From positions 11,242,390 to 11,306,389 of the forward strand of contig NC_073302.1 in assembly GCF_027595985.1 (NCBI RefSeq): DNA of 64,000 nt. Direction: 5' to 3'. The notes under the pieces are model-generated. The model ran no database searches. It saw only the letters and a program-made list of their open reading frames with translations, and was not told the DNA's origin. This document shows positions 51,701-61,785 of the stretch, piece by piece; position 1 is the stretch's first letter; the number at the start of each line of letters is the position of its first letter. Position numbers and translations under genes: made by a program. This stretch comes from Sorex araneus (lineage: Eukaryota > Chordata > Mammalia > Eulipotyphla > Soricidae).

Positions 51701-54674
51701 TCTCGTTATCTGAATGCAAGTGCTTCCTAAGCTACAACTGTGTTAACCCTTTCCATGTGTTATCTCATTTAAGGCGCAAACCCGCCCTGGGAGCATGGTC
51801 CTCTCCTCATCCCCACTTTAGAAGAGGGGAAACTGAGGCCCCAAGGGCAGAATCTGAGTCACCACAACCCCCCCTCCATCCCAGTGCCTCCTTGCAGGAG
51901 TCTTCTGCCCTAGACCAGCTGTGTCTGCACCTTCCAGGGGGGGCAGGGGGGCTCTTCACCCCAGCAGCACCCGCTGTGCTGTGCCCCTCGGTGGGTCCTG
52001 GGGGAGCATGCTCTCAGGAGTGCCCTCAGCGGCCTGGGCCAGGAGCAAGGACTCCAGGATCAGGCCACCGTGGCTGCTCCCACGCCTTGACCTTGGGCGC
52101 GGGGAGTTCAGCGGTCAGGACCTCTCCTGGCCTGCTCAGCGGGCAGGACTCAGACCTGTCTTTACCCTTCTCTGGCCTTCCTCGAGCCCCAGGACTCATG
52201 GGGTGGGGGGAGGAGGAGGAGGAGGAGGTGGGCTCCAGGGGGAGGACCCCACCCCTCCCCCAGAGCCAGGGTCCCCTGGGAAATGCGGTGCTGGGAAGCG
52301 GCCCCCCACCGCGGCAGCAGAGAGCTGGCCCAGCAGCCGCCAGCTGTTGGGGGACAGATGTTGGGGGGAGCTTAGAGTGGAGCTGGGGAGGGGCCTCAGG
52401 CCGGGACCTCCGTGGTGCCGGGCTTTTTAACCTCTTAATTGCTGGTTCTGTTTTTCCCTCCTCCTCCCCCCCTCCCTTCTCCTTTCTTCCTTCTGCCCCT
52501 CATCTTCCCTTAAGGGTTGTTCAGCGGAGAGGGACCTGAGGGGACGGGAAGGGGGCAGGAGCGGGAGGAGAGAGGAACCAAACCGCCTGGTTAGCCTCCT
52601 AGCGTCTAAGGGGCTCAAGGGAGCAGGCCCACCAAACTAAGGCTGATCGGAGGGGCTCGGGCGGGGCTCGGCTCGCGGCTCCGCAGCTCACTCTGGTGGG
52701 TTTTTTTCCCACCAGAGCTTCCGTGTCCGCATGCAGAGGTGGTGGGGTCGCTGCGCGTTGCTCCCGCGGCAGAGGCTCAGTCTTCCAGCAGATGATTGCT
52801 GAGCGCTTCTGGAGGAGGCGGGTGGGGAGGGAGCGGACCGTGGCCGGGGCGCAGCACCCGGGTACAGCCGCGCTGGCCACCGTCTCGGCTCCGCGCGCTA
52901 GGGGAGCGCGGGGATGTGCGGCGCGGGGACGTGCCGCGCGCTCGGCTTCCCGGGGTGCGCGCTCCCCTGGGCAGTCGCCACCCCAAAAGCCCTTCTGTCC
53001 TGGGCGCCTCGGCGCCGGGGAGCACCAGGCTTAAGTGGTGGTCGTGGCGCCTTCTAAACGCTTCGGCACCGCCCTCGGAGCTCCCGAATGCCCCTTTTTT
53101 GAAGTTTCGTTGTCTCGGCACTCGCTGCTCCCCGATTTCGCTGCTCCCGGAATTTGGCGGCTGCGCCGTGGAGTCCGTCTGTTTGCTAGAATCCCGATCG
53201 GTGAAAGCCTCCTCTTACCCACTGTGCGCGCGGCGGACCCTGACTTCGGGCGGGCGGTGGGCAGACTTCGAAGCAGCCCGGGATGACCCCCAACGCAGCG
53301 TCGCCGTCATGCTCAGGGGTCCCAGCGCCAGCGTTGTTTCGTTGACGCGCAGAGCGCCCGGAGGTGCTGGGGCTAGGGACAGCACCTGGCACGAAGAGGG
53401 ACGCGCAGAGGGAGAGAGCTTGTCCCCCGTGCTCCAGCTCGGCTCGGAGCGGGCGGTAGAAGCACTGAGAGAGAACGGGGTGTAGGAACCGGGTCTCAGG
53501 GAGCCCAGAGATTTGGGGGATGCATCTCGGGAGTCCTGGACGCATTGCGGGCGGCGTTGGGGAGACCCCCAGAGCTGAGCGCACAGGCTGGAAAGGGACA
53601 CTCCGGCTGCAGCACCCAGATCGCCTGGCGTGGTGGTGCCTGCTGGCCACCAGCCTGGAACTCAGCTTCCCCCACCCTCCCCCCTGCAAAGCCCAGGCCC
53701 CAATCTTTGCTCCCAGGCACGCACCTCGCACCTCGCTGAGGGCCACCTTCAGACCGTGCTCCTTTCTGGTCCGTCCCAACTCAGCCCTGCTTCTCTCTAC
53801 CTGCAAGTTCCAGATCTTTAAATCTCTTCATAGGGGGCTTCAGTCTATGAAGAACTCCTGTGTGGTGGTCTAGGACAAGTCATTTGCCTGCTTGCAAATT
53901 GCATGTCAGAGTTCCTACCTCATGCTGCCGGAGTGAAAGGCGGTGGGGGCCGTCGGGGGTGTTACACTGGCTCCTACTCCGGGCTACCAGCTGCAGCCGG
54001 GGCTCTGCACACATCTGCTGTCTCCATCCTCCTGGCGCAAGCCAGAAAGTGCTCCCAGCCTGGACTCAGCCAACCCTTGTCGAACCAGGAGGGACCATCC
54101 TGGGGTGAGGGCAGGGGGCAGGTCTGCACTGACTGAACAGAACTGATTTCCTCCCCCGCTTTCCTCCAGAATTAAGCAATAAACTCTGGGTGTGTAGGAT
54201 TCACCCCCGGAGAAACCCAGTGCAAGCCCAGTGCGTCTGACAAGAGTTTGCCTCAGCTTTGAGACTGTATGGAGCTGGCAGAGCTCAGTGAACCAAACCC
54301 CAAACCGAGTGAAAGCCCCGTTTGCCCTTTATATCCCCGGCCCCAAAAGAGTGATGTTGTGGGTCCTTTATCGGAGGTTTGTGCAGCCCTTGGACAAGTT
54401 GCTTCTTGCGCTCACCGAGAGGGTCAGGACTATAACCAACGGGTGCCTTGGCTGGCTGTTTCCTCCGTGCCCAGGCTCTGGGTGGCAGTGGAGACCCTGG
54501 GGTCACAGAGGCAAGTCTTCTCAGTTTTCTGCCTGGTGACATGGGGGGTCAGGGGAGTGAGCAGCCGTCATTCGCCGAACACACGGAGAGGAAAGTGCTG
54601 CAATAGAGCTTCTGGACGGAACTAGAACTAGGGGGGGTGGTGTGTCTAGAGAGCTCAGGACAGCCTGGCAAAAA

Positions 54675-54709
<35 letters not shown>

Positions 54710-57700
54710 CTAAATAAATAAATAAATAAAAGGCCTGAGCTGGGAAAAGTGCCATGGAGGGGCCCTCAAGGCCTCCGGGCCTCACTTGGCCCACCCCTCC
54801 CCCAGCCCTTGAGGAGGATGAGAGTTTGGGTCTGAGAGGAGAGGATGTGGTCTGTTGGACTTTGTGGACTGCCAAGGCTCTTGGATGAGACCCGGAGGAC
54901 AGAGCGGAACCGCCAAGGACTGGAGCAGGGGAGGGTGCAGCATCCCAGATGCGCTCTGCAGGCCTGGGGGGGGGGGCTCCCTGGAAACGGGAAGGGCTGG
55001 CTGGGAAGGTGTGGGCCTAGAGGGCAGCCAGGGCCGTGGAGAGGAGGTGATGGGCCCCCAGATACTTCGGAAGGGAGACTCTCGTGGTGTCTCATAAGGG
55101 GTCGGGTATGGGATGGAGGAGAAGGAGGGGCAAGAGTTCAGCTTCTAAGCTCAAGCAAGGGACCAGTGTGTGGTGGCAGAAATCCCAGTGTGCACGAGGG
55201 GAAACTGAGGCTCGCCGGGGCAGGACCAGGCTGAGTCACTCAGAACAAGCCTTCCTTGGCACGTAAGGGCTCAGGCTGTGAGCTGACCTCAGCGGCCAGG
55301 TGAAGCCCGGGTAGGCTGATTTCCTACCTACCCGGGGTGCTTCCAGTCTGGTGGTGGAGGCAGACACAGCCCACAAAGGGGGAAGGAGGAGGGGAGGAGG
55401 CCTTCTGGGGAGGGACAGTTGGTCTGGGGTGTGTGTGTGTGTTGTTGTTGTTGTTGTTGTTTTAACCTTTGTTAGAAAGGCATCTGACTGCAGCGTCTAT
55501 GACCAGCTGAGTAGTACTGGGGCACAAAGCACTAAATAATTCCCAGTCACTGCCGTTGGCCTCTTCTCTGGGCAAGCAATAGGAGCTCTCAGAAGAGTCA
55601 GATCATTTGTGCAGGGTCACAAAGCCAATAAGTGCGTTCTCTGTCTCGACTTCCACAAAACTCCAGGCTTCTCTTTGAGTTTATCCGTCTCTGGAGTCAC
55701 TCGCTCAGTTTTTCTCTCCTTGCCACCTGTGTGACCTTGTGAAAGTTACCTGACCTCTGTGGACCTGAGTTTCCTTAGCTTCACAGTCAACATAAACACT
55801 TGGGACTTTGCTGGGCAGATGGTTAAGAGGGCAAAAATAGTCTTGTTGTTTCTGTGATTGTCGTTTCCCTAGCGAGAGAGGTTTGATTGCGTACGCAGCT
55901 TAAGTGTGAGAGACAGCTGTCAGTGATCCTTATAGACAGTTAGGAAAATTCAGGAAAGCATCAAAAAGAAAGTGGAGGAAAAAAAAAACACCACCACCAC
56001 CAAAACACCCCAAACCACCCACCCTCTCATTTTCCAGGTGGGACTTAGCTGCGCGCGCTCAAGGGGTGGATCCAGGCGTACTCAGAACGCGGTGGAAGGC
56101 CAGGAGCATTGGGCTTTGAAGGAAGGGGGGCAGGCGCGGGGAAGAGGGGCGCCTGAGTCTCGTCATCCTCCGCCCCGTTCTCCCGCAGCCGGTTCGGGAC
56201 CAAGTGCGCGCGGTGCGGCCGGCAGATCTACGCCAGCGACTGGGTGCGGAGGGCGCGCGGCAACGCCTACCACCTGGCCTGTTTCGCCTGCTTCTCCTGC
56301 AAGCGGCAGCTCTCCACCGGCGAGGAGTTCGGCCTGGTGGAGGAGAAGGTGCTGTGCCGCATCCACTACGACACCATGATCGAGAACCTCAAGAGGGCCG
56401 CGGAGAACGGTACCCAGCCCGCCCCGCCCCGCCCCGCCCCGCCCCCGGCTCGCACCCCTGCCCAGTCCGCGCCTTTCCCACCCCACCCCACCCACTCCGC
56501 GCCTCGCGCGGCCGCCCGGCGCTCTGGCGGCGCCGGGAGCCCCGTTTGATCGCCCCCCAGAGGTAGCGGGCCGGTTGCGACGTGCCCAGTATCCGCTTCT
56601 GGCTGCCCCGTTTGCTAGAAAAGCGGACACCAATCCCCTAGAGAGACTCTAGAGAAATCTGGGAAACGGGGCTGACGCCTAAGGAGGGAGCACCTTCTCC
56701 AAGGCCAGGGAGCCACCCAGGTAAAGCCAGGACGTCCCTAGGGATGATGCTCAGGACGAAGCAGCCCGGACTTTGGACTGCTCTGCAGGGTCCTGGATCA
56801 CGTGTCCTCCAGCTGCCCCCCCCCCCAGGGTGAGGCCTGGCGGGATAACGATCCCAGTTCTCACTCCCACCCTGGCAGCTCCAAGCTAGAGACTTGGAAA
56901 GGGGTTCATCCCGGACTGGAAGGAAAGAAATCTTTGCTTGGGGTTTGTCTCTGGCATGCCTGAAGGGAGTTGAGGGGGGCGGGTGTCAGGGGTGGTGGCA
57001 GAGGAAGGGTCTGGCCTCTCTGGGCCTTAGTCTCCTTTCTGTGCAAGAAGAATGTTGGATTAGGATGACCCCTCCCTTGGGGCCGGAGCTATAGCACAGC
57101 GGGTAGGGCGTTTGCCTTGCATGAGGTCGACCCAGGTTCGATTCTCCTAAGCACCGCCAGGAGTAACTCCTGAGTGCAGAGCCAGGAGTAACCCCTGAGC
57201 ATTGCCGGGTGTGACCCAAAAGAAAAAAAAAATAGAATGACGAATGACCCCTCCAGCCCTCTGGCTCTAATACTGGACTCCCCCCTCTCTTTACCCCTCC
57301 CCCCAAAAAAAAATCCCCCCAAAAAATAAACCACATATAGATACAGGTCTTTCAACCTTGGTGAGGACTGGTTTGAGGGGCTGATTTGAGGAGTGGAGGC
57401 TAGAGTGAGGGTGAGGCAGGCACTCTTCCTAGAACTTTCCAGTCTAGCTGCTAACTTCCCTACAACCACCTCCCAAGGTAGGGGCACCCCTCCCCCCTTT
57501 TCGGAGGTAGGGGCGCCCCTCCCCCCTTTTCGGAGGTGAGATAATAGGCACAGGTTATCTGCAGCATGTGATATGTCAGAGATCACCCCAGCCCCCCCCT
57601 TCTCCAGCTCAAACTTCAGATCCCCTTCTGCTGGACCCCTGGGCAGGAGGCGACTGAGCCAAAGTCTGCCTCTTGGTCCTGGGATCACCTCCGCTGACCT

Positions 57701-59804
57701 TGAATGCAGTTGCTTTACTCTTTAAATACACACATACTTATCATGGGGGGGAAATGAGGTGAGATGGTTTAGGGGGAAAAAATCAAAACAGGGGCTGGAG
57801 CGATAGCACAGCGGGTAGGTCGTTTGCCTTGCACGCGGCTGACCCGGGTTCGATCCCCAGCATCCCATATGGTCCCCTGAGCACCGCCAGGAGTAACTCC
57901 TGAGTGCAAAGCCAGGAGTAACCCCTGTGCATTGCCAGGTGAGACCCAAAAAGCAAAAAAAAAAAAAAATCAAAAGCAAAGATTGCTCCTAGGCCAGAGT
58001 GATAGTACAGTGAGTAGGGCACTTGTCCTGCACACGGCCATCCCTAGTTCAATCCCCAGCACCCCATAGGGTCCCTGCCAGGAGTGATCCCTGAGCATAG
58101 AGCTGGGAGTAAGTCCTGAGCATGGCCATGCGTGCATCCTCCCCACCGCCAAATAAGATTTCTTCAAACACCACCGCGCTCTATATTTTAGTGTGCATCA
58201 TCTCTGTTTTTATATAGATACACTGGAGTGTTCCCTCCCCCCAAATATAGTCTTTTTTTTTTAATTAAAAGGAAAACAATACATTGTGAATGGTGGTGGA
58301 GTTGCTGATGATTTCTATTTTCTTGCTTATGCTTATCTGAATTTCCTGAGTTTTTAATGAGTGTTACTTTTGCATTCAGATAAATGAGATACCAAAAGTA
58401 AAATGTACCAAGCATAATTGTAAAAGTAATGCTGGTGAGAGGAGAAAATCTAACATATACTCCAGGTAACAATATTAAACCTTAGAGAAAAATAAGGTGA
58501 CAAGATTGTTGCAAAAGCCTCCAGACTTAGAAATATTGAAAGCAGAGTCTTCACAATCCTGCTGGATAACCATGCTAAGGCTTTATGTGGATCCTTCCAA
58601 CCTTTTTTCTTCTGCCCTTTTTGTTTTGTTTTGTTGGTTTTTTGTGTTTTTTTTACAAAATTATGATTGAATTTCTGTAACCTGCAGACTGCCCTGCCCT
58701 GCCCTGCCCTGCCCTGTTTTAGCTAGGGGAGCCCAGGTTGGGGCCCTGGAATGAGCCAGCAGAGAATCCTAGTGGACAGGTCTGGGCATTCTTCCTTCTG
58801 GGCCTTAGTTTTCCCTTCACTGCAAGGTCAGGGTCATGTCGCCCGCCCTCGGGGATGTGAGCCAGAAAGGCGCACGGAGAGCGAAGCGTCTGTATGGAGC
58901 GGAGGTTCAGAGTGCGAAGGCCATTCCCCAAAGACGGAGCGCAGGGATCGCACCTGGGGATCCCGCTTCACAGCCAACTCCGCCCCGACCCTTGCAGGGA
59001 CCAGCTCCCCGCCCCCCGTCCCCATCCTTTCCAGGCTGCCACTAGAAGAGATGGGGACGCGTGGTCAGCCGCTTGTGTCGCCCCCAGGGAACGGTCTCAC
59101 GCTGGAGGGGGCAGTGCCCTCGGAGCAGGACAGTCAGCCCAAGCCGGCCAAGCGCGCACGGACGTCGTTCACCGCCGAGCAGCTGCAGGTACCCGGGCGG
59201 GCCCGGGGGCCGGGGGCGTGGCCTCAGGGGCGGGCGGGGGCGGAGAGCGCCCCTGGCCCCGCCCCTTCCCCGGGACCCACGGGCGGCCGGGGGGCGTGGC
59301 CTCGGGGCCCGGCGTCTCTGATTGGGCCGCGGACTCGGAGCGCCCCGCGCGCTCGCGCCTCACCGCCCCTCCGCACCCGGCAGGTTATGCAGGCGCAGTT
59401 CGCGCAGGATAACAACCCCGACGCACAGACGCTGCAGAAGCTGGCCGACATGACGGGCCTCAGCCGGAGGGTCATCCAGGTGGGGCCCGAGGGCCGGGGC
59501 CAGGGCCGGGGGGCTGGGCAGGGGAGGGGGGGCGCGCCCGGGACCCTCGCTGCGGGAGCCGGATCCCCGGGCCCGCGTCCCCGCGTGCGCGCGCGCGCGG
59601 AGCTGAGGCCGCCGGCGCTGTCGTTGCAGGTGTGGTTTCAAAACTGCCGGGCGCGACATAAAAAGCACACGCCGCAGCACCCCGTGCCGCCCTCCGGGGC
59701 GCCGCCGTCCCGCCTCCCCTCCGCCCTGTCCGACGACATCCACTACTCACCGTTCAGCAGCCCCGAGCGCGCGCGCATGGTCACCCTGCACGGCTACATC
59801 GAGA
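45692..59804 (+). CDS. LHX6: LIM homeobox protein 6 (partial, last exon outside window)
   Basis: LHX6 is a nuclear transcription factor acting below NKX2-1 in cortical interneuron precursors and also expressed in oral and branchial mesenchyme. Coding segments are 45692-45775 (exon 1a), 46919-46990, 47344-47526, 47933-48054, 56189-56409, 59088-59188, 59384-59479 and 59630-59804. They give 351 residues plus one base. Human LHX6 has 392 (exon 1a form) or 363 (short form), so 41 residues, ending ILFQY in human, lie to the right. In short-form numbering, LIM1 covers about 70-124 ([19 protein letters not shown]) and LIM2 about 131-187 ([19 protein letters not shown]), with all zinc ligands present. 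The homeodomain is about 219-278 with [11 protein letters not shown]. All introns have GT-AG ends and phases agree. Confidence 0.97.
45963..45970 (+). promoter_or_regulatory. POU octamer
   Basis: Perfect ATGCAAAT in LHX6 intron 1. Function is inferred only from the motif. Confidence 0.4.
46440..46760. promoter_or_regulatory. LHX6: AT-rich homeodomain-site block upstream of the short-form start
   Basis: TTTTTAATTAC, ATCAAATTTGCAATTC and TTCTAATTGC lie in an otherwise GC-rich island. TGATTGACAG (46534-46543) is the PBX-MEIS composite consensus. CTTCAAGAG at 46675 resembles an NKX2-1 core. NKX2-1 is reported to bind the Lhx6 promoter, so the block is a likely proximal enhancer. Confidence 0.5.
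46534..46543 (+). promoter_or_regulatory. PBX-MEIS composite motif
   Basis: TGATTGACAG, an exact decamer match. Confidence 0.5.
46826..46834 (+). promoter_or_regulatory. LHX6: TATA box of LHX6 short-form promoter
   Basis: TTTATATAA lies about 90 bp upstream of the ATG at 46922, leaving room for a start near 46858 and a leader of about 60 nt. Confidence 0.55.
46919..46990 (+). CDS. LHX6: LHX6 exon 2 (short-form start)
   Basis: Acceptor CCTCCCCCAG, then GTG ATG GCC. It encodes [18 protein letters not shown] to PPAM, donor GTGAGT. The ATG at 46922 has G at -3 and +4, a strong context. It serves both as internal Met of the long form and as start of the 363-residue form. Confidence 0.95.
46991..47343 (+). 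other. LHX6: LHX6 intron 2
   Basis: A short GC-rich intron (353 bp) with no other feature seen. Confidence 0.7.
47344..47526 (+). CDS. LHX6: LHX6 exon 3
   Basis: Sixty-one codons: [10 protein letters not shown], a Ser/Pro-rich linker ([13 protein letters not shown]) and the first zinc pair of LIM1 (ICSSCG), ending RYLLK before donor GTGAGG. Confidence 0.96.
47527..47932 (+). other. LHX6: LHX6 intron 3
   Basis: A GC-rich intron (406 bp) with no other feature seen. Confidence 0.7.
47933..48054 (+). CDS. LHX6: LHX6 exon 4
   Basis: [16 protein letters not shown] to CKMDYF and two bases of Ser. It completes LIM1. Donor GTAGGC. Confidence 0.97.
51715..51860. mobile_element. MIR remnant
   Basis: GTGTTATCTCATTTAAGGCG and CACTTTAGAAGAGGGGAAAC, then TGAGGCCC. 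Confidence 0.6.
52660..53490. promoter_or_regulatory. CpG-rich block inside LHX6 intron 4
   Basis: CpGs are frequent (GCGCGCTAGGGGAGCGCGGGG and similar), whereas the sequence on both sides is CpG-poor. It could be an internal promoter or enhancer. No coding exon recognised. Confidence 0.4.
54670..54730 (+). repeat. TAAA microsatellite
   Basis: About 15 TAAA units with one interruption. Confidence 0.92.
55439..55461 (+). repeat. GTT microsatellite
   Basis: Seven GTT units after a short GT run. Confidence 0.9.
55555..55810 (+). mobile_element. MIR remnants (probably two)
   Basis: CAGGGTCACAAAGCCAATAA in the first half. GTGTGACCTTGTGAAAGTTA and TGAGTTTCCTTAGC in the second. Confidence 0.5.
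56189..56409 (+). CDS. LHX6: LHX6 exon 5
   Basis: Acceptor TTCTCCCGCAG. It encodes [16 protein letters not shown] to LKRAAEN and one base of Gly. It carries all of LIM2. Donor GTACCC, followed at once by a GCCCC repeat. Confidence 0.97.
56418..56446 (+). repeat. GCCCC repeat after the exon 5 donor
   Basis: Five to six CGCCC units beginning 8 bp into the intron. They are also Sp1/GC-box-like. Confidence 0.85.
57079..57232 (+). mobile_element. SOR-type SINE with internal deletion and TSD
   Basis: GCTATAGCACAGCGGGTAGG. The CAGCATCCCATATGG segment after the B box is missing. ATGACCCCTCC flanks it. Confidence 0.87.
57474..57534 (+). repeat. 29-bp tandem duplication
   Basis: GGTAGGGGCACCCCTCCCC and CCTTTTCGGA occur twice with one A/G change. 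Confidence 0.85.
57789..57969 (+). mobile_element. SOR-type SINE, young
   Basis: Near-consensus copy with a long A-tail. AAAAATCAAAA flanks it. Confidence 0.9.
57989..58160 (+). mobile_element. SOR-type SINE (diverged)
   Basis: GGCCAGAGTGATAGTACAG and GTTCAATCCCCAGCACCC. Confidence 0.78.
58190..58560. promoter_or_regulatory. Candidate intronic enhancer
   Basis: SINE-free AT-rich block with TTTAATGAGTGTTAC, TTTGCATTCAGATAAATG and GCATAATTG, which are homeodomain- and POU-like words. This rests on composition and motifs only. Confidence 0.35.
58691..58716 (+). repeat. CCCTG pentanucleotide repeat
   Basis: Five GCCCT units. Confidence 0.9.
59088..59188 (+). CDS. LHX6: LHX6 exon 6
   Basis: Acceptor GTCGCCCCCAG. 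It encodes [19 protein letters not shown] to TSFTAEQLQ, the linker and N-terminal arm plus helix 1 start of the homeodomain. Donor GTACCC. Confidence 0.97.
59189..59383 (+). other. LHX6: LHX6 intron 6
   Basis: 195 bp, exactly 65 codons with no stop in the LHX6 frame. GC-rich. Confidence 0.9.
59384..59479 (+). CDS. LHX6: LHX6 exon 7
   Basis: Thirty-two codons, [15 protein letters not shown] to LSRRVIQ: homeodomain helices 1-2 and the start of helix 3. Donor GTGGGG. Confidence 0.97.
59480..59629 (+). other. LHX6: LHX6 intron 7
   Basis: 150 bp, exactly 50 codons, again open in the LHX6 frame. Confidence 0.9.
59630..59804 (+). CDS. LHX6: LHX6 exon 8
   Basis: [20 protein letters not shown] to VTLHGYIE and one base of Ser. 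It holds the recognition helix and Pro-rich tail. Donor GTAAGT at 59805. Reading through the donor gives Ser-Lys-stop at once. Confidence 0.96.
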
Positions 59805-60399
59805 GTAAGTGAGCGCCGTCTAGGCCGCTGGGGGAGAGGGGGCGTGGGGTGAGATGCATGCACGTCCTGGGTCACTCGCCCCTAGCTGGTGGCCGGGCAT
59901 TTACCGCAGGCACTCCAGCTGCCGTTCCAAAAAAAAAACACTTCCTACTCCCTGCTGGGCCGGGCCAGGTCTAGGGAGAGACCCAGCTGGGTCCAGTCCC
60001 CCTGCCCGATGCATTCTGGTAGTGAGAACGGAGCAAGAAAGAGGGGCCCGCGCGCGTGCCCGGTTGTCATCGCGGTGAGCCCAGAGGCGAGGGGCGGAAA
60101 GGGAGCACCTGGGCAGGACCTCTAGCGCATGGACATCTAAGGGTATCGAAAGAAGCCGGGAGAGGCAGAGTGCATCCTGATGGCTGGATTTTAGGGTTGA
60201 TGCAATAGGGTGATGGGCCCGTCCAGGGTTGTGCGCCTTGGGCAAATCACCAGAATTTCACAAACCTCAGGTTCCTCCCCAACAGACTAGGGTGCTAGTT
60301 GATGCCTGGCTGGCCGGGGTGTGAGACTCTGCACTTGTGGATATATTCGCGTATTCTGGGTCGCCACAAAGTGCCAAGGGGAGTGAACAGGGTTTGGAC

Positions 60400-60495
60400 T
60401 AGCTAGTGGTGCTAGGGACCGCCAGTGCCAGGGATCGAACTTCGGACCTCCTGCATGTAAGGCTGCACTCCAGCCCTTGAGCCATCTATTTCCCT
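60400..60495 (-). mobile_element. SOR-type SINE fragment
   Basis: CCAGGGATCGAACTTCGGACC and GCACTCCAGCCC. Confidence 0.55.
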
Positions 60496-60694
60496 AATCC
60501 TTCAGGAGATGTTATATGTGTCTATACATATTTCACATGGTGTTGGAGGAGGTCAGGGCCTCACACATGCCTGGCACATGCTTTGCCACTGAGCCATGTC
60601 TCTGGCTCAGTAAATGTGTTCTCTTTTTTTTTTTTCTTTCTCTCTCTTTCTGTTCTTTTTCTGTTTTTTGTTTTGTTTTGTTTTGCTTTTTGTT

Positions 60695-60872
60695 TTTGTT
60701 CTGGACCACACTCAGTGATACTCAGGGTATTACTCAGGGGGATTACTCCTGGCTCTGCACTCAGGAAGTACTCCTGGCTCCTGGCAGCCTTGGGGGACCA
60801 TATGGGATGGCAGGGAACTCCAATCAGGTGCAAGGCAAGCGCCCTACCCGCTGTACTATCTCTCTGGCCTCC
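60695..60872 (-). mobile_element. SOR-type SINE with internal duplications
   Basis: Antisense. ATTACTC and CTCCTGGC are each repeated locally, and the B-box region is damaged. Confidence 0.8.
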
Positions 60873-61089
60873 TGGTAAATGTTTTCAACTGCCCTTTGTG
60901 TCCTGGGCTCCGGGATACAACAGAGAATAGATGAAAACCTGGTGCTCCTGGGGCCCCCATTCCAGAGTGGGAGGTGGGTGGAGAGATGCTAAACAGTTAT
61001 GAATTTCTGGGGGTGGGGGGACAGGGGTGAAGCTTCATGGGATCTGAGCAGGCACTGATGGCAGATATTCTTTCCCTTTGAGGTTGTTT

Positions 61090-61285
61090 CCATTGATTGC
61101 ATCCTCAAAGGTGGTGTGGGACTAGAGAAACACCAGATTTCGACACATAATTGCCACACCCTGTTTTGCAGTCACACCAGCATAATAATAAATCTTTGCA
61201 TAACAGATGAGTCTCCAGTTTGGGCAAAAGAATGTTGGCATAAAATCTGTGATGATTATGCAGTGAAAAGCCCTCGTGGGGCCAC
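61090..61285. promoter_or_regulatory. Candidate conserved non-coding element
   Basis: Unique, AT-rich, with ACATAATTGCC, AATCTTTGCATAACAG and GTGATGATTATGCAG. It lies between repeat-rich stretches. Confidence 0.35.
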
Positions 61286-61606
61286 CGCGTGCCCACCAAA
61301 TCCTGCTTTCTCTGGCGCCAAGTAGATCAGAGAGCTTTCTCGGCTGTGAGTGGTTCCTAGGTGCCAGACACGCGGCTGAGCGTGTAAACGCCCGCCCGAG
61401 GCCCCTCTCCTGTTGGGCAGATGCAGGAACCACCAGCTGCCAATGGCAGTTCTCGGGAGCCAGAATTCCCTGAGGATCAGGATTCCCTGAGGATCCAGTG
61501 TCAGATCCCCTTCCAGCCCCGTTTGTGTGAGTCTGGATGAGCGGGTTAGCTGTTTCCATGCTTTTTAAAGTGAGGATAACGAGATTTCCTCTCTCAGGCT
61601 GTCTAG

Positions 61607-61632
61607 AGACAGACAGACAGACAGACAGACAG
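61607..61632 (+). repeat. GACA microsatellite
   Basis: Six AGAC units. Confidence 0.9.
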
Positions 61633-61639
61633 AGACAGA

Positions 61640-61785
61640 GGGCTCAATAGGTTGAACAGAAGCTTTGCAATGTGGGAGGTCTGGGGTCCACCCCCAACAC
61701 CCCGGGTTTCTCTGAGGCCCCAGCACCGTCAGGAGTAGTCCCTGAGTCCTGCTGGATGTGATGCCCCCCCCAAAACAAACAGAAC
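61640..61785 (+). mobile_element. SOR-type SINE (old, partial)
   Basis: GAGGCCCCAGCACCGTCAGG and GCTGGATGTGATGCCCC. Confidence 0.5.

Larger units (their letters stand above)
48055..56188 (+). other. LHX6: LHX6 intron 4
   Basis: This 8.1 kb intron has no SOR-type SINE, unlike the rest of the window. It contains a second CpG-rich block at 52.66-53.5 kb, MIR remnants, a TAAA repeat and a GTT repeat. I see no gene. Confidence 0.7.
56410..59087 (+). other. LHX6: LHX6 intron 5
   Basis: This 2.7 kb intron has three SINEs (57.08-58.16 kb), then a SINE-free AT-rich block (58.19-58.56 kb) that may be a conserved enhancer, and a CCCTG repeat. Confidence 0.7.

Noticed and set aside
51586-52539. A 317-codon plus-strand frame in LHX6 intron 4
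   Set aside because: GC-rich intronic DNA crossing a MIR remnant. There is no recognisable domain, and splice sites or codon bias do not support it.
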